From Zelopaecilomyces penicillatus (Eukaryota; Ascomycota; Sordariomycetes; Hypocreales; Pseudodiploosporaceae): DNA of 64,000 nt. Every line of letters begins with the position of its first letter. Positions within the stretch are counted from its first letter, which is position 1. A model generated the notes under the pieces. The model saw only the letters and a list, made by a program, of their open reading frames with translations. It was not told where the DNA came from and made no database searches. Positions 12,501 through 24,067 of the stretch are shown piece by piece. Location of the stretch: contig VCCP01000002.1 in the NCBI GenBank assembly GCA_005765155.1, forward strand, positions 3,100,001 to 3,164,000. The letters are read 5' to 3'. A program made the position numbers and the translations under genes.

Positions 12501-14376
12501 ACAAAATGCCTGCCTAATTAATTATCAAGCAGGTTTTTTCTTCAAAAATTGACGACCGTTTTGTTCAGCATCATGACGAGTATAAACCTTGACGGCATTT
12601 GGAAAGCCCATTATACCTTGTGCATTGCCATACATACCTACACAACTGTTTAATGCACATATTTACATAGTTGCCAACTTGATAACTATAATGGCACTGC
12701 GGGAACCAGCAATGACTGTAATTATGCTTTACTTTTGCTATGTTATCTAGGGAAGTACCGATGATTCTAGGGTACCAGCGCAGTGTAAATCCTCGTCGCC
12801 GAAACCGAAACCAGGGATATCCAGACATGAAGAGAACCGTGGGTATGAACAAGAACGTTTTGCTATATTTGCGTATCTCGCCTCCCTTTCTTCTTCTTCT
12901 TTCCACCCACACCGTAAATCCATTGCTCGAATGATGATTAGAAAAGACTCACAGAGCGTCAATTGTTTCACTCGTCCGAGTAACTACTCACACTGATGTC
13001 ATCAAGATACCAATGGTTCTCTGATGCACAAATTGCCATGGAAAGGCTTCAACACAATGTAGCTTCACAAATCACCAAGCATATTCAAACATAACTCAAA
13101 CAGTCCCAACAGTAATTCTTCGAATTTCCAGTCTTCAACGCCTAGTGTTCCGTGTTTTCATGATCTGCCTTCACACACACATACTTAATTGAACCTTGGG
13201 GTTCGCTCTTCCACCGACGAAGCTCCCACCTTCACTCGAGCCGACCTATCTGAAAGGTACGGGTTTCCCCATTCGCCATATGAGGTTTTGTATAATTCCT
13301 ACCAACTTACGTGCAATTGCATCTACAACTGCTAGCTATGTTTGCTGTCGTCGGCCCTAATGGGCGATGACTATTACTACTTGCGATTGATATATGTTAC
13401 CTTAGCTGGAAACTATAGTATCGCTGCAACTAAGGGAGATACGTAGTGAATAGTAAGACTCATATACAAAAATATATACACATACCATTCACAAGAAAAG
13501 TAAATGATAAATACTATTCAGACTTGGCTGAAAATGACTAGGTGCTGGGCGCCATCGACACTGGCATTTGCACGTTTTAACGGTTAGAGTCTTGGAGCAC
13601 CGCCGGATTCATCAAACTCTACGACGTCGTGGTTCTAATTTGTCACAGATGTTTGACCACTATTGCCCCTAAGTCGATAATGGCAAGACTGAGCCGATAG
13701 TACTGATAAAAATCAGGGGCTTGTGGCCACTTGATGTACTTGTACATTGTGGAAATCTACGGCAATGAGCAAAATGGTAATAGAATGGTATTATGCTCAT
13801 TCAAAAAGCAACCAAGCAAATAGAGCCGACATCACAGGCCCAAAAGAGCATCACAGGCTGAACTTATATGGAGGTCTAAGAGTCTAAGCTAGTGTATAAG
13901 AGAAAAGGGAGCCGTGCTGACATCGGCATAGTAAACGATATCTTCTACGTCTCATCGTTAGCGCCATGGCTTCATTATTACCAAATTACGAATCTCATGC
14001 GCGAGGGAAGTCCACCATTGTACTCCTTGATGCCGCAGCTCTCCTGCTTTCGAATCAAGGCGGACATACCTTGGTCGTTTCATTACAGCCAATCGCGGTT
14101 TGATATCCTTCTGGCAATGGAGGCAACGCCCAGCCCTCAAAACGGGCCACCTAGCTCCGGAATATTCATCCATAATGGCCGAGGTTGACATTTCATCAAC
14201 ACACTATCTCAGTCATAAAACTATCGACGCTTGAGATGAGGATAAGCTAGAGTTGAGCCCATAGAGTTTATATGCTGGTATTTGACCATTAAGCAACCTG
14301 GCCAGGGCCAGACGAGACTGAGATCCGCCTCAGACAGGTGTGTCCAACACCAACCTTGCTGAACGGGGAGCAAGAG

Positions 14377-14430
14377 CGCGCGCGCGCGTATATAGGTGTA
14401 TATATATGTGTATGTGTGTGTATATGCAGT
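14377..14430. repeat. Alternating purine-pyrimidine tract
   Basis: A run of CG dinucleotides is followed by TA and TG dinucleotides, just downstream of the NMNAT stop codon. Such tracts can adopt non-B DNA. Confidence 0.8.
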
Positions 14431-14483
14431 GTAGTGTAATGCTCCTGATGTGTGTACCGTTTGTGTATCCAACCAAATGTTCT

Positions 14484-15438
14484 CTAGTTGAGGTACAAGT
14501 GATGTAACTTGATGTACTTGAAGACGGTCTTGGGGATGTCTAACACGCCCTCCCCGTTCCGTATTTGAGCCCGAACTTTGGTCGAACTGACGTCGTTTTT
14601 AAAGGAACTGACCACCCAGATGTTGTCATGATACTTTTTCAGGGGTTCTACAGCCTTCTGGATGTCTGTTTGATGGGGTCTCTCGACAATAAAGGCGCCA
14701 TAGAAGCCCAGAATTACGTCGAGATCGGCCGGCGCCCATATTTTAGGATCTCCCATAGTTAAAGCCAAGTCGGCGCCGATGAGCAGCATAATCCGGGCTC
14801 TTACAAAGGTCCCATCCACGGTTTCGATGCCACCAAGGACATTGTTCACGCAATCATCAAAGTGCCGGAGCACATCTACTGTGCGGCTGTATAGTGGATT
14901 GCCAGCCTCGTCGCGGCGCACAGTCTCCCAATCATCGACATCAACGTTGGCTCTCAAGTGCTGCGCAGCCAAATTGCACATCTTAACGCGGTGATGTGCA
15001 GGAACCAAGGAGCTTTTGTTGTAGGCGTCGCTAAATACACAAGTCAATTGACATAGCCTAGGGTGTGCCCGAACGTGTGAACAAAGCTTACCTGCATGGG
15101 CTCAAATAGCTACCAACAATTTCAAACTCTGTGCGCTCCATGTGGCGCTCTGCCATCTCAAACATTTGAAGGTGCAAAATAGTGATGGGCGAGAAACTCC
15201 CACACGCCACAAGGACAAGAGGGGTCTTATTCTCTTGAGTTAGACGAAGCTTCAGCTTTTGGCTCGGAAAGGTATATGATTCGGGCGTTGTTGAAGTTGA
15301 CCCCGGGGTAGAGGCTGGAGACGCAGAGGCTGACGATGTTGACGAGGCGGGCGAAGTCGGAGAGGCCGGCATGGCTGGGGGGCGCACTGGGGCAGTCGCC
15401 AGCATCGAGGACGATTGAGAGGAGCCCATAATGGACAT
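14484..15438 (-). CDS. NMA1: Nicotinamide/nicotinate mononucleotide adenylyltransferase
   Basis: The gene has two exons, 15438-15092 and 15030-14484, joined in phase across a 61-bp intron, giving 297 residues. The enzyme adenylylates NMN or NaMN to NAD or deamido-NAD. The nucleotide-binding motif GSFSPITILHL lies at residues 80-90, with the conserved His at 89. YLSPCSDAYNK spans the splice junction, IGADLALTMGDPKIW and YGAFIVER follow, and the second nucleotide motif SSTKVR is at about 264-269. The first 75 residues are a Ser/Pro/Ala-rich extension with no clear targeting signal. I chose the ATG at 15438 because the upstream frame is low-complexity leader. The family is certain; which of the usual fungal paralogues this is, I cannot say, so the symbol is by homology only. 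Confidence 0.92.
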
Positions 15439-17984
15439 GACAAGGGGGGGGAGAAAGAAGACGCTGCGATGGAGGTTAGACAGGCCGCTGTAGCGGTTCC
15501 GTTGTGTGCCAAGTCGTCGTGTGAGATTGGCGATAAGGGTGCGACGTAGATAGATGGAGGAGGAGGAGTAGCAGCAGCAGCAGATGGTGGTGGTGGGATG
15601 GACGGAGGGGCGAAGGAGGGATTTAGTCTTTGCGATGCTGGTATTTCCCGTGTACTTGTAGGAACTTCCTTCTCTTCCCGTTGGTCCGAAAATAGGCAGT
15701 GGTGGAGCCGATGGACAGGATGAGGGCTGACTAAGGAGCGATCTTGTCTGCAAATGCAAAGGGAACTGAGACGAGACCGAGACCGATACCGTTCGGTCCT
15801 ATCTTGCGGAATTGCACTCTCTTGTTGGTAAAAAAGGCGAGTTAATAGCGTACTGGGTTAGTGTGCCTTGAACTCCGTCTTGGTTTCCTGCTAGCACACG
15901 CCACTCTGGCTGCCAGGTCAGGGTAAGCGAAGTACTATGTAGTTGTAACTTGTACATGCTATGCCGACAGATATTAATTAACTAACCTCTGTTTTGTTTT
16001 GTTTTGTTTTGTTTTGTTTTGTTTTTGCGTTCGCCCAGTGCTTGTCCGTGCCCTTTTTGCGAGGCTTTTTTTCACTTGCTGTTTTTTGTTCTGTGTTCTT
16101 GTGCTTCTTGTTGACCGCGCCCGATTCTGCCGAATCGATTAAAACGCCATCTAGCAGCGGGGTACCTGTGCTTTGCTGGGTTTCCAGGCACTGCGCCATG
16201 TATCGTATGATGTAATGCCCAGGCGGCATCTCGTGCACACGCACACACGAGATACATGCATGCTGTTATGTCTCGCGCCATCTGTATGCCCTTGACAGCG
16301 ACAGGTATCCAATTCGTCCAGTAGCCTGTAGGCAGGGACCTACACCCACTGTACCGGCCTTGGTTACCTGCTTTGCCTGAGCCTCCACTGAAGACCTGCA
16401 CTGACGACCTGCACACACCATCCACCTCGTGATCCATTTCCCCCTTCACCCAGGGATCCCATACCTTCGGCTGTTGCCCGTTCACGCAGCATGGCAGCCC
16501 TCTCCTTGCCTTTCTCACCCGTTTTTATGTCGACTAACTCACCCCGTACCCACGCCTTGCTTTATAATCATCTACTAATGTTTTTAGGTCTGACTTGCAC
16601 CAGCACTCACCACGAGGCAATTCACACTGCTGTTTGCTCTCGGCTGTTGCCTCAACAAGAGATACGTGCACGCACGCGAGTCAAAGCATGAGGAAGCGGG
16701 GGCGATCATGGCCTCCAACTAGAGGGTACACACGACCATAGATAGGCAAGTTTTCTGATTGGCCACTGGAATATCGTCATCCAGATATCTCGGCGCTTGC
16801 TGCCTTATGGACTTAACTAGCACGAGTACAGTCCATGTGTGCAAACCTATCTTCGTACTTGTGAATGGACTTGAACCCCCATGATAAAACATGCAGACTA
16901 TGGGACAAGGCAGCTCTAGTTGTTCCATATATATCAACTCATGTCTATTTCGTACAAATCATACTTGCACGGAGCTATCCTCGCTGTTTTCGCTTATGAA
17001 GGCGCTATATCGGTATCCCGGGCAGCTCCTTGCGAATGAGTCGAAAGTGGAGCGGCCGAGTTCGGCATGATTACTTGTAATAGTCCAAAACAACCCACAC
17101 TTGGGGCTTAATTACGCATGAGCAGCGTGTAGGAGAAACATGACTCTGTCATCTGAATACAAACCAATTGCTGTTACGCTACCTTGTCAGACTCGCTGTT
17201 TTCGTCATGCCCATCGTACCAGTCAACACATTGCCCTACCCTGTTCAAGAATCGAAGAGTACTTTATTGGTAGAGTCGGACCAGGACTCGGATCAAGGCT
17301 CGGATGAAGCTCTTTGCCGACGCATAGACGGAGAACCGACTCCAATCCGAGCCAAGAGCGAGAACATGTCTCAATCGTCAGTCCTGTTCGCCAAATACCA
17401 ACGTGAAAAGTGACAGGACCACAACGCCAATACTCTCACATTAGTCCCCCGCCAAGAAACTTGACCAGGTTGTTACTGTCAATCATTATGGTTTTGAAAA
17501 GTTTAACTGAGCTTCCTTATACAACAGCCATTATCATTATGCAAAGATCCAAGGGTAGTCAAAACAGCAGCTAACAGTTCGTAACACCACAAGGACACCC
17601 CACGTTTAAGCAAAAGATATGATACAAGACGTCGAGAAACGAAACAACCCTCAATACCGTGAAACAAATGATTTCCCATAATGCATTAGCACCGAACGAA
17701 TCCCTTCTTCACCTCACATTATCTTGGCTTGAACCCAACCAATCCCATTATAAATCTGAAGAGGGATAAATATATACAGATGAAACGCTGACCCATGTCT
17801 GCAACTCCTTTTGACTGGGTGAAGGTATAACAAATTATAACGATGATAAGTAGTCGCTGAACCATCTCCTGTTGTCATCCAAACAGTTGCTTCCTCGAAT
17901 TCCCAAGAAGTTTTGATTGCAGGCGAAACAGAATAGCTAAAGAGGGAGGTTTTTGAACGTGCCATTGGAAAGGCGTGAAATCGT
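15439..17984. other. Intergenic between NMNAT and SUR2
   Basis: It contains the C/T-rich NMNAT leader, a pentanucleotide repeat at 15991-16025, and the 3' flank of SUR2. A short frame at 17207-17413 (68 codons from its first ATG) has no recognisable relatives. Nothing else is supportable. Confidence 0.55.
15991..16025. repeat. GTTTT pentanucleotide repeat, 7 copies
   Basis: Seven perfect GTTTT units lie upstream of the NMNAT gene. Confidence 0.97.
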
Positions 17985-19161
17985 CTATTGTGTTTTCTCT
18001 GTCCGCTTCTTGTCGGCCAGCCTGTCGGTTCGGGGCCCCGTGTACTTGGTACCCAGCAATGTGTCCCAGAAAGTAAAAAAGGGCTGTGAAAAATTGGCCT
18101 TGATACCCCATGTTTGGTGGTGAATGTCATGGTAGGCAGCGTTATTGCTGGTGATGAGCTGCAAAGGATCCCAGGGAAATTCGTAACCGCAGTGATCATC
18201 GATCGTTTTGAGAGTAGAAAAGGCAAAGAAACAGGTTCCTTGCCGGACAGTCATGCCTGTTACCTTGAAAGCAAGGCCAGCACCAAGCGTGTCTAGAAGA
18301 AAACCCTCAAAAGGATGGTTATAGAGAGCGCCATAAGCATAGGGAACATAAAGACGATGGTGTCTTGAGTGGAAGGTAGCTAAGGAGAGGGTGAGGTTAG
18401 ATTGAGAATCACGGCGCCACAGGCCAGAAGGGAGAGATGTATCGGTCAAACTTACTATAAAGCCATCGGTTCATATGCATCAGGCGATGGAGGAAGTACT
18501 GCCAAGTATCCAAAATGAAGACAGCAACAAGGAATTGCATGCCGGGAATCAAGAGGTGATAGATGAATGCAGCAGCGGTCATCTCCCAGGCGGCAAATGC
18601 TGGCGTAGTTGTTGGGTCAGCTTCAGCGGGAAATGGGTAATATCCGCCAGCTAAAGCACCAGCAATCAAGGGGTGCGACGACGACATGTTCTTAGATATG
18701 GCCGTGGCGTTCAGGCCGAGCAGGCCAAGGAGGTTTGGCAACGCGCGTTGGGCTAGACGAATGCGGGTGGCCCATACCGCAACGTCGTGCGCTGCCTTGC
18801 CCATCATCTCAGGGGGCTCTGTGAGGGCGAGAACGGCCCCAGTGGCAACCTGAATGATCTGCTGGATGATGACATCGCGCGCGACTTCGTACCGTGAGGC
18901 GTGATTTCGTCTCAATATTTCGCTGGGAGTATGTAGGCGATACTGAGGAAAGAGGTCGAGAACGTCAATGACGTGGAAGAATAGGGACATAACCCAGTAG
19001 ACAACGACTGGAAGCACCAGAGAGAGCCAAAAGTCGGAGATGAAGGGAAACAAGTCGGGCCGTGTCTCGAGGCTGTAGGAAGGCAGGGGCGGCAAGGCCG
19101 CGTCGAAGGGTGTGTGGTTTGCCATGGCGGATGCCGTCGAGGCAGACGAGTGGTTGACCAT
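17985..19161 (-). CDS. SUR2: Sphinganine C4-hydroxylase SUR2
   Basis: Exons 19161-18456 and 18379-17985 join in phase over a 76-bp intron to give 366 residues. The protein belongs to the membrane fatty-acid hydroxylase superfamily. Three histidine boxes that bind the di-iron centre are visible: HRLMH, HSRHH (just after the splice junction) and HDIHH. The flanking RLYVPYAYGALYNHPFEGF and DDHCGYEFPWDPLQ are typical of SUR2. Hydrophobic segments precede the first box. The enzyme hydroxylates sphinganine to phytosphingosine in the ER. The longest frame begins with a TTG, so I used the first in-frame ATG at 19161; a second ATG at 19125 (MANHTPFD) is also plausible. The tail is rich in Lys, Arg and Thr. 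Confidence 0.95.
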
Positions 19162-20985
19162 GGTTGGGTTGTTCAATGTCGATGTTGATGTCGATGAGGT
19201 GCTCTTGGCACAGCGGTGGAGTTTACCATGCAAAGATGGCTAGTCGGCGAAGGAGTGTGATGCGTGGGACGCGCCGAGGAAGCGTTTGGGCTGATTAAAA
19301 CAGGTATGAGAAGAAAAAGGAGGAAAAAGAGAATGCTAGGTGATTAGGTAGATGGTTTCGTTAACTCCCCTCGTGGTCAATGAAAGGAGCGATGGTGGAT
19401 GATGGGAGGGAGGGGAGTAGGAAGCAGGGGGTAGGAATCTTTTTTGAGGTACGGAGCACGGGAGTTTGGGTGGCTCTGCACTGAGAACGCCGTTGGGTGC
19501 TGGTGCTTGAGTGCCTAGCGATTATTACTAGGTGCGGTAGTATCGGAGGAGACGCTTGTCACCCGGAAGCTCGGAGATCAAATGGCACTGGCCTGTCCGG
19601 CACTGAAGGGGTCATCGAAGGGCCTCCCCCCTGAGCTTCCAGCCTAGTTTATGTGGTAGTAAATAAGCAGCGGGCGGTATTTTCCTCCTGCTTCTTGGCG
19701 CGGCCAGCTCTAAAATCAATCTCGCTTCGAGACCACCTCGCCACCCTCCTCTCCGCCACACATTCTGTTATTGACTGTGGTGAGCAAATGTTTCCCCTGC
19801 TCGGGTAGGAATGGAGTGTTACGTGTTCATTGCTGGACGCGAAATACGCCAGGTCAGCTCAGAGATGGATGGATGGATAGATAGATAGATGGAGGGCTTG
19901 TCCATGATGCGTGCATGTGGCTGAGTTGCAGCTCGAACCATTACGACCATGTTGCGTTGAGAGCACCATGCTCACCCACCCACTGCTGATTGACACAACT
20001 CCAACCGTCGTTTGCTGTCTTCTCCTGGCGCCCAATGATCGACTAGTGAAGACATTTAAAAGTGCAGGCCACGAGGGACTAGAAAGTCATTGGAGACGCA
20101 CTTTGCATTTTGTGGGCGCTGTCAGAATTGGGCAACTTCCGCAGGCCTGTTACTGGCTGCCCCTAGCACGGCAACTTACATAAGGCCATGGCATTTTGAA
20201 ACTACCTACCCATCAGCCACAGTTTGCTGCATTTGATGATCAAGTCCCCACCCTGAGTGGCAGTCGATTGTATAGAGTAGTTTGGAGCATGGCTATTAAA
20301 CCCAGACTTGCCAGAATAAGGTACGACTATGTTAAAACATTGTAATAAGACCAAAAGTAGGCATGTAAATCAGGTCTAATACGTCTGTCTATGGCTTGTT
20401 ACTTCTTCGGACTTATATAGGGTTGGACATTATGTGCCTATCAGTCCTCAACTTGACCCTATCAACAAAGGGGCTATATAGAAGAAGAAAAAACAGAACA
20501 GCTAATAATAAGCCTAGCAGTGAGAACATAGCTGGTTTGCTAGCCTTGTAGGCCACAACATCATATCTTCTTCAGACACCACGACAAGCCAGAGACTTGC
20601 TTGGCTTTCCCACATGCTGGATAGCACTGTCTATATCTCATACCCCTTTCACACAGCCTGGTACTACTCTGCAACAAGTATTTATATATGATGATTACTA
20701 CCCTTTCGTAAAAGCACAACGGCTGCCCCGATATAAGAATGCATCGCGCAGATTCTGCTCCACTGCCACGGCAAACCCGCTCTGATGTGTTGGTGGTTTG
20801 GGTTTGGTGCATGGAAAAACCTCACTAATGAGAGAACCCCACTTCGAATTTTGCCATCACAGAACCCCTCCCCTCCAGCTTTATTTTGCATCCCACTCCT
20901 GCTCCTCGTTCACATTGTCGATTTTTGATCCGCTTCTTCCACAAACAACCAGATACCCAGTTCTTGAATCGCTTCAACCGCCATC
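19162..20985. other. Divergent SUR2/TCTP intergenic region
   Basis: It must hold both promoters. Visible are GATG/GATA tetranucleotide repeats at about 19867-19893 and a C/T-rich tract just upstream of the TCTP ATG, typical of highly expressed fungal genes. No coding sequence is supported. Confidence 0.5.
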
Positions 20986-21834
20986 ATGCTTATCTACAAC
21001 GTTTGTCTCCCCACTAGCGCAACTGCGCTAAGCCTTGTTCTGCCTCGCCATGTCCAGCGTTGTTGACCCCGCAATCACAGGATATTCTTACCGGTGACGA
21101 GATCATCTCCGACTCCTATGATCTCAAGGAGGTCGATGGCATCGTTTTTGAGGCCGACTGTGCCATGATCACAGAGGCGGCTGTTCAAGTTAGTATGTTG
21201 AACCCAGAAGCTCCATTCTTTAACCCGTAGTCGAACCAATGCTTCAGCAATGTCCACACACTGATGCTAATACAAATGTCTTTGTCTACAGATACCGGCG
21301 CCAATGCTTCTGCCGAGGAGGCTGAGGAGGCTCTTGATGATCAAGACACCAAGGTCAACAACATTGTCAGCTCATTCCGTCTCCAATCAACCAGCTTCGA
21401 CAAGAAGAGCTATCTGGCCTACCTTAAGGGTAAGCTACATCTTCTGCCTATCCTCACTAACCTCGGTGTAGTGGTAGCCTGTAAAACTTATGATCAATCA
21501 AGAGCTAATGGAATAATTTTTGTGAAGGTTACATGAAGGCTGTTAAGAGCAAGCTCCAGGAGAATGGTGCCCCTGCCGAGGAAATTACCAAGTTCGAGAA
21601 GGGTGCCCAAACCTATGTTAAGGAGAAGCTGCTGCCCAGTTTCAAGGATTTCGAGTTCTTCACTGGCGAGTCCATGAACCCTGATGGCTTGTAAGTAATC
21701 CACTCAACTCCTTCACTCAGTTAACTCGTTTTGTTCACATTGATTGCAGGATTGTCCTCATGAATTACCGTGAGGATGGTGTTACCCCCTATATTATCGT
21801 CTGGAAGCACGGTGTTAAGGAGGTCAAGGTCTAA
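20986..21834 (+). CDS. TMA19: Translationally controlled tumour protein homologue
   Basis: Five exons (20986-21000, 21081-21192, 21292-21429, 21528-21690, 21750-21834) join in phase to 170 residues, the usual length of this family. The protein starts [18 protein letters not shown] and carries the signature-1 region around [13 protein letters not shown]. The signature-2 region [18 protein letters not shown] is split by the last intron. TCTP is an abundant cytosolic protein that associates with ribosomes; in yeast it is Tma19. The first exon codes only five residues, so the start is easily missed. The many introns in a small gene and the C/T-rich promoter fit strong expression. Confidence 0.97.
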
Positions 21835-22207
21835 GCACAGTTTATGCGGAAAAAGTCTTTCTGGTCGTGAGGGCCGGCATTCAGAAAAAATATGGAAAAT
21901 GAAGGAACGGTTATGATAGCACTTTGCCTTTTCTTTTGGCGGCATAATGCCATATCTCCCACCACATAGCCGGAGATCTAAAAACAACACGACAACTTGA
22001 GAAGACAATGGTTTCTACCTGTGATATCCTGCTATGATGACTCCTGAACTCCGTCCAAGACAACGCGAAGCGGCGCGATCCCAATCCCTGTGCTGCAACT
22101 CATAAGAAAGATACAACACACGCATGGCAACTAAATTGTTCTTAAGTAAAGATATGCAGAAAATAAAAGAGCCGAGGGTAGTTTTGTCCTCTCTGCTAGG
22201 TGGCTTA
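21835..22207. other. Convergent 3' flanks of TCTP and the proline-rich gene
   Basis: Both genes end here; only 3' UTR sequence is expected and nothing else is seen. Confidence 0.6.
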
Positions 22208-23561
22208 TCAAAATACTGGCCTTGTCGACATGGGAACAGGCGGAGGCGCCTCATCATCTCTACCGGGTGGTGGAGGCATTGAGCTTCCTGTAAGACCAAG
22301 CTTCTTCTTCGGAGGTGGAGGAGGCGGCGGCTTTTTCTTGCCTGCCAATCCCGGAACGGATGGAGGGGCTGCTGCCACTGCTTCTTGTTGACCCATCTGC
22401 TCCGACTTTAACTGCTGGTCCCGCGCACCAGCAAATGCCCCGACTTTACTTATAACTCCATACTTTTGGTTTAGATTATTAGCATTCGTGAGACCTGCCG
22501 CTACTTGGTCTCCATGGCGTTGTCGGAAGTTGTGGGCTGTTCCAGCAGCTGCTCGTGCATCAGATAGAGATACTGAAGAAGGATCCTTTTGCAGGGACGA
22601 TGCCGTCTTGAGAGCTGCCTGCTTCTGAGCCCATGTTGTACCTCCATTCGATGTGGTTGGTGCAGATGATACGCCAAGTTTGGAGAACCTATTCTGAGTC
22701 TCGTTGAGCTGCGAATTAGGCGCAGCACCGCCAATTCGCGGTGGAGGGGATGGGTTCGAAGAGGTATCATTAGCAGGACTACCAATGCCGAACGCTGGCA
22801 CCGAAATCCCGGCCGCTCCAAGTCTGCTGATGGCCCCTTTGTTAAGCAAATCACTTCCCAAAGGTGTTGGCACAGACCCGCTTCTCTCTGAACTTCCAGA
22901 CTCCGAGCGAGGAGGAAGTCGCGGTGGCAGACTCGGTGCTGGGGAAGATGACGGTGCTGGCAACGCCTTCATACCAGCAACAGCAGTATCGTATGAAGGC
23001 GGGCCTCTGCCGTCAGCGCCATCTCTCCGGCCCGGGGGTGGCGGGAGATGATCCGTCGACAAGCCCGTGGTGTTTGCCCGGTATGGCCGGGAGGGCGGGG
23101 TCAACTCGTTCGGAGCCGCGCCCTCTATTAGCTGTCGCTCACTTGAGATCTTTGGGGCGAGTTCGACAGGAGTGGATCTGGGATCTTGGTATTTTGAAGG
23201 TGCAGTGATAACCTGGCGCGGCAAGGTTGAGGGCGGTGGTGCTGGAGCAAGACCAGTACCGGTGCGTTTGGGCGGAGGAGCAAAGGACATCGGGTCTCGA
23301 AGACTACTGAGTGGCACAGCGGCGTGATTATTGGAGTCGTCAGACTTGCCTCGCCCAGGAATAAATCCTGTCTAAATACAGCATCGCGTTAATGAGGGAC
23401 GTTGGTCAGCTCACATATTTGGCAGGCAGCGGGAGAGGCGGAAGTGACGGATTAGAATAAACATCACTTACGACTTTGCCCTTGACACCGCCCTTGAACT
23501 TTGAAGCTTTCTCCTGCTCCACCTGCCACTTCCCCTTTGCCATATCCTTGTACTTTGACAT
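22208..23561 (-). CDS. Proline-rich actin-patch-type protein (AIM3-like)
   Basis: Exon 1 is 23561-23472 (30 codons, MSKYKDMAKGKWQVEQEKA and a Lys/Gly segment). Exon 2 is 23371-22208, spliced in phase over 100 bp, giving 417 residues. The protein is rich in Pro and Ser, with poly-Pro motifs such as HLPPPPGRR, SLPPRLPPR and KKKPPPPPPPKKK that suit SH3 binding. A conserved-looking middle part reads WAQKQAALKTAS, LSDARAAAGTAHNFRQRHGDQ and NQKYGVISKVGAF. The C-terminus is PPPVPMSTRPVF. The pattern recalls fungal AIM3-type cortical actin proteins; I infer the role from composition and memory of similar fungal sequences, not from a catalytic motif. The frame stays open for 36 codons upstream of the chosen ATG, so an earlier exon is possible. 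Confidence 0.72.
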
Positions 23562-24067
23562 GCTGGCGATGATGGCGTAGCGCAGACCGCCGTGCCAGAT
23601 CTCGGGTGTGCTGTCGAGCAGGCTTGTACTTAAAATGAGGTTTGGGTGTGAAGTGGTGGTTGCAATGTATCAGTGAGATGATACCCAATGCCAGATCATG
23701 GTGGTGTGGGGTGACGTAAGGCTCTATAATAAGGGACCAGCCCACCAAGTGGCTCATTTATAGTGGTCGAGTGCGACAAACACCCCGCCAATGGGTTTGG
23801 CATTGGATGAACGTGCAAGCAACAGCAACCTCACAAGCTACGAGTTGCCATATCTTTTACGGACCCATCTTCATAACTTGTTCCGAACATACCTTTGCTC
23901 TACCAGGGACAATTGTTCCAGCCTCGGTTGAATTGAGTTGCTGCATTGCACATACCGCTGTTGGTTTGACGACGACTGAGAGACGGCAATAGAGCCGACG
24001 ACGGACGCGTCTCTCGTGGCGCGTTGCAATAGTATCCCTACAGACTTCATCGTCGCATTCTGTCGCA
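23562..24067. other. Divergent promoter between proline-rich gene and MIS12
   Basis: About 500 bp separate two head-to-head start codons. The left part keeps an open minus-strand frame up to about 23669 that reads like protein; otherwise no feature is seen. Confidence 0.5.

Larger units (their letters stand above)
5561..14483. other. Gene-free stretch of about 9 kb
   Basis: No open frame here shows a recognisable family, codon pattern or convincing splice structure. It holds a 10-bp tandem array (6801-6855), a CCCT repeat (about 9531-9557), homopolymers (C12 near 7812-7823, G11 near 10197-10207, A14 near 8552-8566), and a CG/TA/TG alternating tract (about 14377-14430). From about 11.99 to 13.96 kb the DNA is visibly richer in A+T. 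I see no tRNA, rRNA or intact transposon. Confidence 0.6.

Noticed and set aside
12509..12538. CCTGC/GCAGG stem followed by T6, resembling an intrinsic terminator
   Set aside because: The stem is weak and the organism is a fungus, where such terminators do not operate for Pol II; there is no upstream gene.
15991..16025. Short regular repeat checked as a CRISPR-like array
   Set aside because: It is an uninterrupted pentanucleotide microsatellite without spacers, in a eukaryotic genome.
15978..16244. 88-codon frame with KQNKT repeats
   Set aside because: It is the translation of the GTTTT microsatellite in one phase, not a gene.
16800..16900. GGGTTCAAGTCC-like B-box on the minus strand, checked as a tRNA
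   Set aside because: The flanking bases do not form a T-stem, and no matching D-arm or acceptor stem could be found.
22704..23051. Plus-strand frames opposite the proline-rich gene
   Set aside because: They are shadows created by Gly/Pro-rich codons of the real minus-strand exon.
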